From Micropruina sp. (GTDB taxonomy: Bacteria; Actinomycetota; Actinomycetes; Propionibacteriales; Propionibacteriaceae), in assembly GCA_016716635.1 (NCBI GenBank), contig JADJVZ010000012.1, forward strand, positions 248,001 to 312,000: DNA of 64,000 bases, in the 5' to 3' direction. This document shows, piece by piece, positions 8,695-17,482 of the stretch (position 1 is its first letter; every line of letters starts with the position of its first letter). Position numbers and translations under genes: made by a program. A model generated the notes under the pieces. The model saw only the letters and a list, made by a program, of their open reading frames with translations, had not been told where the DNA came from and searched no databases.

Positions 8695-9719
8695 TCACCC
8701 TCGCCGCCAACAATCCGACTCTCGGCGGTGGGGAGAAGATGCTGCTGGAGTTGGCTGATGCGCTGCGATGCGCCGGCCGCGCAGTCACCGTCGTCGCACC
8801 GGAAGCCCCAGGCGACATGGTGGCGGCCTCGCGACGCCGCGACTTTCCCACTGTTGCGCTCCCCGCTTCGGATCGTCCGGGTTACCTGCGCGCGTTGCGC
8901 CGCTGGGACGCCCGCCAGCGCGAAGGACTGCTCTGGTGCGGCGGCCTCGTTCCGGGCTTGGCCACAGCTGGGCACCCCAACCGCATCTTGCACCTCCATC
9001 AGTTACCCCAGGGCCTTCACCAGGCGGTCTACCGGATCTCACGCACCGGCGTCCGCGCGGTCGTCGTGCCCTCCCAGACCATGGCTCGGCTCCTGCCTGG
9101 TAGCCGGGCCCTGCCGAATTGGAGCGACGGGTTGGCACCCCGAGAGCACCTGCCTTTCGGTCCGGTCGTGCGTCTGGGTTACCTCGGACGGATCAGCGTC
9201 GCCAAGGGCCTGCCCACGTTGGCGCGCGCCGTGCGTCTGCTCAACGACGAACACCCGGGACGTTTCCGGCTCGCCCTCGCCGGTGAGCCGCGTTTCGCCC
9301 CCAAGGACGATGCGGCCGCGATCGACGAAGCGTTAGCCCCGATCGACGCGATCGTCGATCGTTGGGGCTGGGTCGATCCCGAGCGATTCTTTGCCGACAC
9401 AGACCTGGCCGTCTTTCCGTCCGCGTCTTTCGAGTCATTCGGTTTAGTCATCGCCGAGGCGATGTCGGCCCGCTCCCCCTTCGTGATCTCCGACGCTGGC
9501 GCCTTCCCTGAGGTCGCCGGATCCGACCACCCGTACGTGGCCGCGGCGGGGGACGCCACCGGGTTGGCGCGAGCCGTCGCAAGCGCCGCTGCAACCTATA
9601 CCGAGGCGGTGCTCGATGCCGCCGAGGATCGTTGGCGCCGGCACTACTCCCCCGAGGCGGGCCGCGCGCGGGTCATCCGCCTGCTCGACGATCTAGGAAT
9701 CACGGAAGGCGCGCCATGA
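8691..9719 (+). CDS. GT4 family glycosyltransferase
   Basis: 342 residues. The GTG at 8691 overlaps the upstream TGA as GTGA, and the conserved beginning (ITLAANNPTLGGGEKMLLEL) starts at residue 2, which fixes the start. The donor domain shows LGYLGRISVAKGLPTLARA (about 162-180) and the GT4 E-x7-E motif in ASFESFGLVIAEAMSARSPFV (E at about 247 and 255). It is part of the same coupled operon, so it adds one sugar to the lipid-linked repeat unit. The specific linkage is unknown. Confidence 0.87.
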   Translation: MITLAANNPTLGGGEKMLLELADALRCAGRAVTVVAPEAPGDMVAASRRRDFPTVALPASDRPGYLRALRRWDARQREGLLWCGGLVPGLATAGHPNRILHLHQLPQGLHQAVYRISRTGVRAVVVPSQTMARLLPGSRALPNWSDGLAPREHLPFGPVVRLGYLGRISVAKGLPTLARAVRLLNDEHPGRFRLALAGEPRFAPKDDAAAIDEALAPIDAIVDRWGWVDPERFFADTDLAVFPSASFESFGLVIAEAMSARSPFVISDAGAFPEVAGSDHPYVAAAGDATGLARAVASAAATYTEAVLDAAEDRWRRHYSPEAGRARVIRLLDDLGITEGAP

Positions 9720-10828
9720 GGATCGCGATCGCCCACGATTATCTGACCCAACGCGGCGGTGCCGAGCGGGTCGTCCTCGTCATGGCCAAGGCCTTCCCCG
9801 ACGCCACGATCTACACCACCCTCTACGATCCGGACGGCACCTACCCAGAGTTCGCCGAACGCGAGATCGTCACCTCCCCCCTGAACAAAGTGGGCTTCCT
9901 ACGGCAACGGCACCGTTACGCGCTGCCCCTGCTGCCCTGGGCCGCGGGCACCCTGCGTATCGACGCCGATGTCGTCGTAGTGTCCACCTCTGGGTGGGCG
10001 CACGGATTCCCGACGTCCGGGCATCGGGTCGTGTACTGCTACTCACCAGCCCGTTGGCTGTACCTCACCGCCAGCTACCTCGGGGGGCCGTGGTGGCGTT
10101 CACCCACGGGCTGGATGCTAGGCGTCCTGCGCCCATTCCTGCTGCGCTGGGACAGGCGACGTGCCCTGAAAGCGCACGAGTCCGGGCCCTACCTGGCGAT
10201 CTCGCGGGTCGTGGAGAAACGAATCCAGCAGGCGTATGGGTTTGAGTCGAAGGTCGTCCCAGCACCTCACTCGGCCTCCGCCGCGGCGCCGCAGGCTCCC
10301 GTGACCGACCTGGAGGACTGGGCGCCGGGGGGCTACCACCTACTGGTTTCCCGCTTGCTTCCCTACAAGAACGTGACAGCCGCCGTGGAGGCATTCCGGA
10401 CCCTGCCCGGGCAACGACTCGTGGTGGTGGGACGCGGGCCCCTCTGGGACCAACTCAAGGCGAATCTCCCGCCGAACGTGCGCATGCTTCAGGGCCTCAC
10501 CGACGCCCAGCTCGCGTGGGTGTATGCCCACTGCACCTTGTTGGTAGCGCCCAGTTTTGAGGACTTCGGCCTGACGCCCTTGGAGGCGGGCGTGTACGGC
10601 AAGCCGACATTGGCACTACGCGGTGGTGGGTATCTCGACACCATCGCGGAAGGCCGAACCGGGGAATTCTTCGAGGAGCCGACCGCAGCTGCGATTGCTG
10701 CAGCCGTGATAGCGAACGCGGGCAAGACGTGGGATCCAGACGCGATCACCGCCCACGTGGAAACGTTTTCGGAGCGGCACTTCATCGCGGAACTGCAGGC
10801 GCAGGTGGCCCAGCTCGCCGGAGATTGA
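9716..10828 (+). CDS. GT4 family glycosyltransferase, mannosyltransferase-like
   Basis: 370 residues from an ATG that overlaps the previous stop (ATGA). It opens with IAIAHDYLTQRGGAERVV, the hallmark start of a well-known GT4 subgroup often annotated as mannosyltransferases, contains the VVYCYSPARWLY segment (about 105-116), and carries the E-x7-E motif in PSFEDFGLTPLEAGVYGKP (about residues 280-298). It is the last gene of the operon that starts at 2878; the next gene is convergent 33 bp away. The subgroup assignment is family knowledge; the sugar is not proven. Confidence 0.88.
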   Translation: MRIAIAHDYLTQRGGAERVVLVMAKAFPDATIYTTLYDPDGTYPEFAEREIVTSPLNKVGFLRQRHRYALPLLPWAAGTLRIDADVVVVSTSGWAHGFPTSGHRVVYCYSPARWLYLTASYLGGPWWRSPTGWMLGVLRPFLLRWDRRRALKAHESGPYLAISRVVEKRIQQAYGFESKVVPAPHSASAAAPQAPVTDLEDWAPGGYHLLVSRLLPYKNVTAAVEAFRTLPGQRLVVVGRGPLWDQLKANLPPNVRMLQGLTDAQLAWVYAHCTLLVAPSFEDFGLTPLEAGVYGKPTLALRGGGYLDTIAEGRTGEFFEEPTAAAIAAAVIANAGKTWDPDAITAHVETFSERHFIAELQAQVAQLAGD

Positions 10829-10861
10829 CCGCCTCTGTGAGCGGCTATTTTCTGAGGCTGG

Positions 10862-12316
10862 CTACTTCGCCCGCGCCGGACGATCTGCCTTCGGCTTACC
10901 GGCGCGGCGTCCCCGCTGCTGGGCGGTGTCCCGGGCGTAGCGGTAGTACTTCGAGCTGTAGGTGTAGGTGCCGTAGCCGTAGCCGTACACGACCGCCCCG
11001 ATGCCGCGCAGCGGAGCGAGGTTCATGACTGAGCCGAGAAGGCGACCGTTGACCTGCTTGAGGATGCGCGCACACACCCGCAGCTGCTCCTTGTACGTGC
11101 GTCCGGTCGCCATGACCAAGATCGCGCCGTCGGCCGCGGCCGTCAGTAGTCCGCCATCAGTCACGGGTAGCAGCGGCGGCGCGTCCACGATGACCGTCCG
11201 ATTTTCGGACAGGGCGACCAGCAGATTGTGCATCCGCTGCGAGCCGACCAGTTCCGACGGGTTCGGCGGGATGCGCCCGGCGCTCAGAATCTTGAGGTTG
11301 GGCAGTTCGGAGTTTTGGATGGCGTCATCGATGCTGACGTCGCCGGCGAGCACCTGCGTCAACCCCACGGAGCCGTCGATGTCGAAGGTGCGGTGCTGGG
11401 ACGGACGGCGCAGATCGGCGTCGACGAGCAGCGTAATTTGCCCCGACTCCGCCAGCACGCGGGCGAGGTTCGCCGCGACGGTCGACTTGCCTTCCGAGGC
11501 GTTCGCGGATGTCACCACGATGCACTTGGGGGGCGAGTCGACGTTGACGTAGCGCAGGTTGGTGCGTAGGTGCCGGAAGGCTTCTGACGCCTCGCCCAGG
11601 GAGACCTGCCCCTCTTCCACACGCTGCTGCTCAAGCTCGGCCACCTTCGGGATGACTCCGATGACGCCGGCCCCGGTGAGTTCCTCCACCTCGGACTGGG
11701 TGCGGACGCGCCCATCAATGCTGCGCCGAATGAAGGCAATGCCGTAGCCGATGACCAGGCCGGCGATGGCACCGATCGGCAGGTTGGCCTTCCAGTTGGG
11801 CGACACGGGGTTCGGGGATTCGGCCGCGCTGATGTAGGGCTGAAGCTTGACCACCGACTGCCCGGGGGTTCCGGTGGTCGTGAGCGACTCAAGGCGGGCT
11901 GCCGCGTCGGCAGTCGCCGTGAGACCGAGGTCGGCGGCGTCTTTGGCCTCGGACGGTGTGGGTGCGATGGCCGTCACGGTGAACAGAACCGAACCCCCCG
12001 TGACCCCGGGCGAGAGCGAGAAGGGGACGTCCTTGCCATACTTGGACCGGAGCCCGTCCGCGACGTCTTGAGAGACTTGGCGCGTGCCGGTGAGGATCGT
12101 GTAGGCGGCGGCTTTCTGCTCGGCCAGCACCATGCCGGCGGTGGCATCACCGATCGAGTTTGAGTTGCCCGCCACCACGATTCCGGTCGACACGGAGCCG
12201 TACAGCGTCGGCTGGGTGAGGGAGTAGCCAGCGGCGGCAACAAGACCCAACACAACTGACGCCAACAACAACCACGCGTTGTGTCGGGTCATTCGTACGA
12301 AGTCAAGTAGCGTCAT
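10862..12316 (-). CDS. Polysaccharide co-polymerase with BY-kinase domain (Wzz-Wzc fusion)
   Basis: 484 residues. An N-terminal Wzz-type chain-length domain is framed by two helices (about 13-33 and 180-200, the second preceded by the proline-rich SPNPVSPNWKANLP). It is fused to a cytoplasmic bacterial tyrosine kinase with Walker A ASEGKSTVAANLA, Walker A' LLVDADLRRP and Walker B VIVDAPPLLPVTD. The tail contains at least seven tyrosines in a YGYGYGTYTYSSKYYRY cluster, the usual autophosphorylation site. This one-piece form is typical of Proteobacteria and many Actinobacteria. It controls polymer length and export. The ATG at 12316 was chosen because MTLLDFVRMTRHNAW fits the usual N-terminus; an ATG at 12352 would add 12 residues without a visible ribosome site. 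It is divergent from the sugar transferase gene. Confidence 0.92.
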   Translation of the reverse strand: MTLLDFVRMTRHNAWLLLASVVLGLVAAAGYSLTQPTLYGSVSTGIVVAGNSNSIGDATAGMVLAEQKAAAYTILTGTRQVSQDVADGLRSKYGKDVPFSLSPGVTGGSVLFTVTAIAPTPSEAKDAADLGLTATADAAARLESLTTTGTPGQSVVKLQPYISAAESPNPVSPNWKANLPIGAIAGLVIGYGIAFIRRSIDGRVRTQSEVEELTGAGVIGVIPKVAELEQQRVEEGQVSLGEASEAFRHLRTNLRYVNVDSPPKCIVVTSANASEGKSTVAANLARVLAESGQITLLVDADLRRPSQHRTFDIDGSVGLTQVLAGDVSIDDAIQNSELPNLKILSAGRIPPNPSELVGSQRMHNLLVALSENRTVIVDAPPLLPVTDGGLLTAAADGAILVMATGRTYKEQLRVCARILKQVNGRLLGSVMNLAPLRGIGAVVYGYGYGTYTYSSKYYRYARDTAQQRGRRAGKPKADRPARAK

Positions 12317-12534
12317 GGGCCGTCCCGTCTCCAAGGTGCCAACGCGGAGCATCAGTCACTTGAATGTACCGGAGCGACTCCGGACTCCCCAAGCTTGGCA
12401 CCCGTTACCGCTTGTGATCCACGCGATTGCATCGTAACCTGACTAGGTAGACCACGCTCCCTTCGTGGTCGACATTCGGGGAAATTCAGGCTTTGCGTGC
12501 ACTTTGCGCGGAGCCCAAGGGAAGGACTACGGGA

Positions 12535-14015
12535 GTGTCCGAGCTAAGACTTGATCCTATGGTTTACCGTCTGGACGGCAGGCCACGGCGCAGCGCCGTT
12601 CATTGGGCACAAATGCCGCTTTTCGCCATGGTCGGCACTGATGCTGTCTTGATCGGCGCGGCTGGCATATTGGCCATGCAACTTCGCAATCGCGTCTGGT
12701 TTCTGAACGAAGCCACCGACCTCGACACGTTGGTTGCGCCCTACGCCATGGTCCTCACGACCGCCTGGCTCGTGTCCTTGGTGGCGTGGGGCACGTACAA
12801 CCCCAAAGAACTAGGGGCTGGCACCGGTGAGTACCGGCGTGTCTTCAACGCATCGTTCACGCTCGGCGGCCTGGTGGGCATCTCGGCCTTCTTGCTGCGT
12901 TACCCGCTCTCACGCGGTTTCTTCCTCTTGCTGTTCGTCGTGGGCACAGCTGCGCTGCTCCTCGGACGCTTCACCCTGCGGCGGCTGCTGCACATGATGC
13001 GCCGTTCCGGACGGCTGCAGCAGGCAGTGCTGGTGGCGGGGGATTTGCACCACATTGAGGACATCACCCGCATCCTGCAGCGGGAGCTGTGGCTGGGCTA
13101 CAAGGTGGTCGGCTGCCTCCCCACCGGGGCTCACGGCGTCCGCACGGACAAGGGACTTCCCATTTTGGGAACTCCCGGGGACGTCGTGTCCGCCCTCACC
13201 TATACCGGCGCGACCGTCGTGATTTTCGCCGAAGGATCGTTCCCGCGGGCGCACATGTTCAATGAGATGGCGCGGGTGCTGGAAAACCATCACGCGCGCA
13301 TGATCGTGGTGCCCGCGCTCAGCGACATCTCCTCGCAGCGGATGCGCGTTCGCCCCGTCGCCGGTATGCCGCTGGTTCACGTCGAACACCCCCGCGCGAC
13401 GAAAGCGGGCACCTGGGCCAAACGCGCGTTCGACATCGCCGGCGCCCTGCTCTTCATCACCTTGGCCGCGCCGGTCATGATCGCCACCGCGCTAGCCATC
13501 AAGCTCGAGGACGGCGGTCCCGTCTTCTTCAAGCAGAAGCGGGTCGGGACGGCAGGGGTCGGGAATCCCACCTCCGTGGTCCCCCGCGGGGGGGGGGGGG
13601 GGGGGGGGCGCGGCGGGGCCCCCGCCCGCCCCGCCGGGGGGGGGGGGGGGGCGGGGGGGGGGGGGGGGGGGGGGGGGGGCCCGGGGGGGGGGGGGGGGCG
13701 CCCCCCCCCCCGGCCCCGGGGGGGGGGGGGGGCCCCGGGGGGCCGCGGGGGGGGGGGGGGGGGGGGGGGGGCCTGGTCGGTCCCCGTCCGGCGCTGCCCT
13801 CTGAGGTCCGCAAGTACGAGGTTCACGTGCTGCGCCGCCTGGACGTGCGTCCCGGTATGACCGGACTGTGGCAAGTCTCCGGACGCTCGAACCTGAGCTG
13901 GGACGACACCGTGCGGCTCGACCTCTTCTATGTCGACAACTGGTCGCTTCTGCAGGACATCTCGATCCTGGTCAAGACCACCTGGGCCGTGTTCGGCTCG
14001 TCCGGCGCCTACTGA
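12535..14015 (+). CDS. Undecaprenyl-phosphate sugar phosphotransferase (WbaP-like), interrupted by G/C-only tract
   Basis: The initiating enzyme that places the first sugar-1-phosphate on the lipid carrier. The N-terminal part (frame 1) has about four to five membrane helices, a soluble domain, and the start of the catalytic domain: AKRAFDIAGALLFITLAAPV then GGPVFFKQKRVG. After that the sequence degenerates into a G/C-only run, and the frame changes. The C-terminal part resumes in frame 3 with LVGPRPALPSEVRKYE, RPGMTGLWQVSGRS and the final Y-V-D-N-W-S-L-L-Q-D-I, all canonical. The missing piece (the FRSM and DELPQ motifs) should be about 70-75 residues, close to the length of the bad stretch. 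The GTG at 12535 is chosen for AAGGA 8 nt upstream; the first in-frame TTG is at 12493. I read this as an intact gene in the organism. Confidence 0.85.
13588..13771. other. 184-bp stretch of G and C only, almost all G: probable sequencing artefact
   Basis: Between 13588 and 13771 the sequence contains only G and C, with G homopolymers of 18 or more. The neighbouring 30-40 bases (13548-13587) already fail to encode the expected family motif. It lies exactly where the FRSM to DELPQ segment of the sugar transferase should be, and its length is close to the missing coding length. This looks like low-quality base calls kept in an assembly rather than biology. Confidence 0.85.
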
Positions 14016-14031
14016 GTAACCCCCATTGCCA

Positions 14032-14067
14032 CACCGGCCCAGGTCCCTCGCGGGGCCTGGGCCGGTG
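14032..14067. terminator. Bidirectional hairpin between convergent genes
   Basis: A perfect 12-bp inverted repeat (CACCGGCCCAGG with CCTGGGCCGGTG) with a 12-nt loop, 17 bp after the sugar transferase stop and 22 bp before the 3' end of rmlA. There is no T-run, as is common in high-GC actinobacteria. Confidence 0.7.
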
Positions 14068-14089
14068 CACGTGATGGGCTTCGCGCCGC

Positions 14090-14968
14090 CTACTCGGCGT
14101 CAGGGCGCTTCACGACCAGGCCGAGCAGATAGGCGCCGTAACCGCTCTTCACGAGGGCTTCTCCGCGCGCTGCCAACTCCTCGTCGGTGAGGAAGCCGGC
14201 ACGCCATGCCGCCTCCTCGGGGCAGCCGACCTGAAGGCCTTGCCGTGCCTGGATGGTCCGGACGAAGTTGCCCGCGTCGTTCAGTGAATCGAAGGTGCCG
14301 GTGTCGAGCCAAGCCGTGCCGCGCGTCAGGACGGACACATGCAGGCGTCCGGACTCCATGTAGACCCGGTTCACGTCGGTGATCTCGAATTCGCCCCGGG
14401 GCGAAGGCTTGAGGCTGCGGGCGATCTCGACCACGGAGTTGTCGTAGAAGTAGAGGCCCGGGACGGCGTAGTGCGATTTCGGTGCGGACGGCTTCTCCTC
14501 GATGCTGATCGCCATGCCCTGGGCGTCGATCTCGACCACACCATAGGCCTGGGGGTCGTCCACCCAGTAGCCGAACACGGCGGCGCCATCGACGTTCGAG
14601 TACTGCTGCAACTGCTTGCCGAGCCCCTGCCCGTAGAAGATGTTGTCGCCAAGGACCAGGCAGACCTTTTCGTCACCAATGAAGTCCGCACCGATGGTGA
14701 ACGCTTGCGCCAGGCCCTTCGGTTCGGGCTGCACGGCATAGGTGATGTTGATCCCAAACTGGGAGCCATCTCCCAACATGCGCTGGAAGGCGGCCTGCTC
14801 GTGGGGGGTATTGATCACCAAGACGTCCCGGATGCCCGCGTGGATGAGAGTCGACAAGGGGTAATAGATCATCGGCTTGTCGTAGACCGGGACGAGCTGC
14901 TTGCTGCTGCCCAGAGTGATCGGGTGCAACCGGGTGCCGGAGCCGCCCGCGAGAATGATGCCGTGCAT
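14090..14968 (-). CDS. rmlA: Glucose-1-phosphate thymidylyltransferase
   Basis: First step of dTDP-L-rhamnose synthesis: glucose-1-phosphate plus dTTP gives dTDP-glucose. About 292 residues with the N-terminal signature MHGIILAGGSGTRLHPIT, KQLVPVYDKPMIYYPLS, the metal-binding LVLGDNIFYG (about residues 106-115), and EKP and WLDTGT motifs, all matching short RmlA enzymes. The ATG at 14968 puts the motif at residue 1. A GTG at 14983 is an alternative, since GGGAGG lies 8 nt before it and would add five residues. It is divergent from rmlB, with both starts inside a 58-bp intergenic region, so the two are probably co-regulated. Confidence 0.95.
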   Translation of the reverse strand: MHGIILAGGSGTRLHPITLGSSKQLVPVYDKPMIYYPLSTLIHAGIRDVLVINTPHEQAAFQRMLGDGSQFGINITYAVQPEPKGLAQAFTIGADFIGDEKVCLVLGDNIFYGQGLGKQLQQYSNVDGAAVFGYWVDDPQAYGVVEIDAQGMAISIEEKPSAPKSHYAVPGLYFYDNSVVEIARSLKPSPRGEFEITDVNRVYMESGRLHVSVLTRGTAWLDTGTFDSLNDAGNFVRTIQARQGLQVGCPEEAAWRAGFLTDEELAARGEALVKSGYGAYLLGLVVKRPDAE

Positions 14969-15013
14969 AGCCATAGCTTGCACCAAATAGGCCTCCCAAG
15001 TGTCGTGTCCCCC

Positions 15014-15019
15014 TAGACT
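15014..15019 (+). promoter_or_regulatory. -10 element TAGACT of leaderless rmlB promoter
   Basis: TAGACT fits TANNNT and ends 7 nt before the rmlB ATG at 15027, with no ribosome-binding sequence between. It selects 15027 over the in-frame ATG at 15036. Confidence 0.6.
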
Positions 15020-15026
15020 GACGGGC

Positions 15027-16025
15027 ATGTCTTCCATGCTCGTTACCGGCGGCGCCGGCTTCATCGGCAGCAACTTCGTGCATCACGTCCTCGACCACAC
15101 CGACGACACCATCACCGTCCTCGACGCGATGACGTATGCGGGTAACGCGGCCTCGCTCGAGGGACTGCCCACGGAGCGCTTTCGACTCGTCAAAGGCTCG
15201 GTGTGCGATGCCGCGCTGGTCGATGAGTTGGTGGCCGCCCATGACATCACCGTCCATTTCGCGGCCGAGTCCCACAACGACAACTCGCTGAACGACCCAT
15301 CGCCCTTCGTGCAGACCAACATCGTGGGCACCTACGAGCTGCTGCAGGCGGTGCGGCGTCACGAGAAGCGCTACCACCACATCTCCACCGACGAGGTCTA
15401 CGGCGACCTCGAACTGGACGATCCGGAGCGGTTCACCGAAAACACCCCCTACAACCCGTCGAGCCCCTACAGTTCCACGAAGGCGGGCTCGGATCTGCTG
15501 GTGCGCGCCTGGGTGCGCAGCTTCGGCGTTCAGGCCACCTTGTCGAACTGCTCGAATAACTACGGCCCCCGCCAACACGTGGAGAAGTTCATTCCCCGCC
15601 AGATCACCAACGTGATTGACGGCATCCGTCCGAAGCTCTACGGCACCGGCGAGAACGTCCGCGATTGGATCCACGTCGACGATCACAACGCGGCCGTGCT
15701 GCGCATCTTGGAGGCGGGCCGCATCGGCGAGACCTACCTCATCGGCGCCGATGGCGAGAAGAACAACCTCGAGGTCATCGAGTTGATCTTGACCCTCATG
15801 GGCCAGCCCTCGAACGCCTACGACCACGTCAACGACCGTCCGGGGCATGACATGCGCTACGCGATCGACTCCACCAAGCTCCGCACCGAGCTGGGCTGGG
15901 CGCCGCGCTTCAGCGACTTCGAGTCGGGTCTGTCGGACACCATTGAGTGGTACCGCAGCAACGAGGACTGGTGGCGTCCCATGAAGCAGGCCACCGAGGC
16001 CAAGTACGCCAAGACGGGACAGTGA
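15027..16025 (+). CDS. rmlB: dTDP-glucose 4,6-dehydratase
   Basis: Second step of dTDP-rhamnose synthesis, an NAD-dependent extended SDR enzyme of 332 residues. The Rossmann motif TGGAGFIGSNF is at about residues 7-17. Other family features are FAAESHNDNS (about 82-91), the catalytic STDEVYG with the acid pair D-E, and Y-x3-K in PYSSTKAGS (about 150-158). Length is normal for the family. The stop overlaps the GTG of the next gene (GTGA at 16022), so the rhamnose genes are coupled. Confidence 0.96.
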   Translation: MSSMLVTGGAGFIGSNFVHHVLDHTDDTITVLDAMTYAGNAASLEGLPTERFRLVKGSVCDAALVDELVAAHDITVHFAAESHNDNSLNDPSPFVQTNIVGTYELLQAVRRHEKRYHHISTDEVYGDLELDDPERFTENTPYNPSSPYSSTKAGSDLLVRAWVRSFGVQATLSNCSNNYGPRQHVEKFIPRQITNVIDGIRPKLYGTGENVRDWIHVDDHNAAVLRILEAGRIGETYLIGADGEKNNLEVIELILTLMGQPSNAYDHVNDRPGHDMRYAIDSTKLRTELGWAPRFSDFESGLSDTIEWYRSNEDWWRPMKQATEAKYAKTGQ

Positions 16026-17422
16026 GCGTGGGCGAGCTGACCGTCACCCCGACCGGAATTCCCGGGCTGCTGATCCTCGACCTCCCGCTCCACGGCGACG
16101 CGCGCGGCTGGTTCAAAGAGAATTGGCAACGCGCCAAAATGGTGGCCCTGGGGCTGCCCGACTTCGAGCCCGTGCAGAACAACATGAGCTTCAACGACGC
16201 CGCCGGGGTCACCCGCGGCTTCCACGCCGAACCGTGGGACAAGCTCGTGTCGTTGGCCACTGGGCGCATTTTTGGCGCCTGGGTCGACCTGCGGCCGGGG
16301 GAGGGTTTCGGACGCGTGGTGACCCTCGACATGGGCCCGGGGAAGGCCGTCTACGTGCCGCGCGGGGTCGCCAACTCCTACCAGGCGCTCGAGCCGAACA
16401 CGGCCTACAGCTACCTGGTCAACCAGCACTGGAGCCCCGGCGCGCGCGCCTCGTACACCTACCTGAACCTGGCCGACGAGACCGTCAACGTTGCGTGGCC
16501 GATCCCGCTCGCGCAGGCCGAAGTGTCGGACGCCGACAAGGCGCATCCGCGATTGGCGGACGTGGTGCCCATGGCTCCGCGGACCACCGTCATCGTCGGC
16601 GCCAACGGCCAGCTCGGACGCGCGCTCAAGGCTCTGCTGCCCGACGCGATCGGCGTCGATCTGCCTGATTTCGACCTCACGTCGGACGCCTGCCTCGACG
16701 CCTTCGACTGGTCGGGCGTCGGCACCCTCATCAACGCCTCAGCGATGACGGCCGTGGACGTGGCCGAAACCCCTGAGGGGCGCCTGGCCGCCTGGCGGAT
16801 CAACGTCACAGGGCTGGCGAAGCTGGTGCGGGTGGCCCGCGCGAATCGGCTGACGTTCGTCCACGTGTCGACCGACTACGTCTTCGATGGCACAGCCGAA
16901 ATCCACACCGAGGACGAGGAGCTCGCGCCCCTGGGCGTGTACGGCCAGACCAAGGCCGCCGGCGACATCCTCGTCCAGACCCTGCCGCGGCACTACCTGC
17001 TGCGCACCAGTTGGGTGATTGGTGAGGGTAAGAACTTCGTCCGGACGATGGCCGAGTTGGCCACCAAGGGCATCTCGCCGACGGTGGTCGGGGACCAATA
17101 CGGGCGGCTGACGTTCACCCGCGACCTCGCGGCGGCGATCGTCCACCTGGTGGGTGGGGCTCCGTATGGCATTTACAACATGACCAACGAGGGCGATACG
17201 CGTTCGTGGGCCGACTACGCCAAGCGGGTGTTCGAGTTGTGCGGACGTTCGTCCGACGACGTCACCCCGATCACGACCGCCGAGTACGCGGCGGGCAAAC
17301 TCACCTCGCCGCGTCCGACGTATTCGACGTTGGATTTGGCGAAGCTCGAGGCCACCGGCTTCGTTCCAGCGGACGCCGACGCGCGGTTGGCCGAGTACAT
17401 CCTGGCGGCACCGCCCGCCTGA
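16022..17422 (+). CDS. rmlCD: Bifunctional dTDP-4-keto-6-deoxyglucose 3,5-epimerase / dTDP-4-ketorhamnose reductase (RmlC-RmlD fusion)
   Basis: 466 residues carrying the last two steps of dTDP-L-rhamnose synthesis in one chain. Residues 1-170 are a cupin RmlC domain (DARGWFKENWQ, then TRGFHAEPWDKLVS with the catalytic His, and the tyrosine-bearing AYSYLVNQHW). A short linker (ADVVPMAPRTT, about 178-188) leads to an RmlD Rossmann domain beginning VIVGANGQLGRAL (about 189-201), with FVHVSTDYVFDG and the YGQTKAAGD Y-x3-K pair, to about residue 466. The GTG at 16022 gives GTGA coupling to rmlB; a second GTG six bases on is possible. Fusions of this kind are known in Actinobacteria. Confidence 0.94.
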   Translation: MSVGELTVTPTGIPGLLILDLPLHGDARGWFKENWQRAKMVALGLPDFEPVQNNMSFNDAAGVTRGFHAEPWDKLVSLATGRIFGAWVDLRPGEGFGRVVTLDMGPGKAVYVPRGVANSYQALEPNTAYSYLVNQHWSPGARASYTYLNLADETVNVAWPIPLAQAEVSDADKAHPRLADVVPMAPRTTVIVGANGQLGRALKALLPDAIGVDLPDFDLTSDACLDAFDWSGVGTLINASAMTAVDVAETPEGRLAAWRINVTGLAKLVRVARANRLTFVHVSTDYVFDGTAEIHTEDEELAPLGVYGQTKAAGDILVQTLPRHYLLRTSWVIGEGKNFVRTMAELATKGISPTVVGDQYGRLTFTRDLAAAIVHLVGGAPYGIYNMTNEGDTRSWADYAKRVFELCGRSSDDVTPITTAEYAAGKLTSPRPTYSTLDLAKLEATGFVPADADARLAEYILAAPPA

Positions 17423-17482
17423 CAAACTGCGCCGGCAGCGGGGAGGCCGCAGCGCTGTAGGGTGCTGCGGCGCGTAAGCGGC

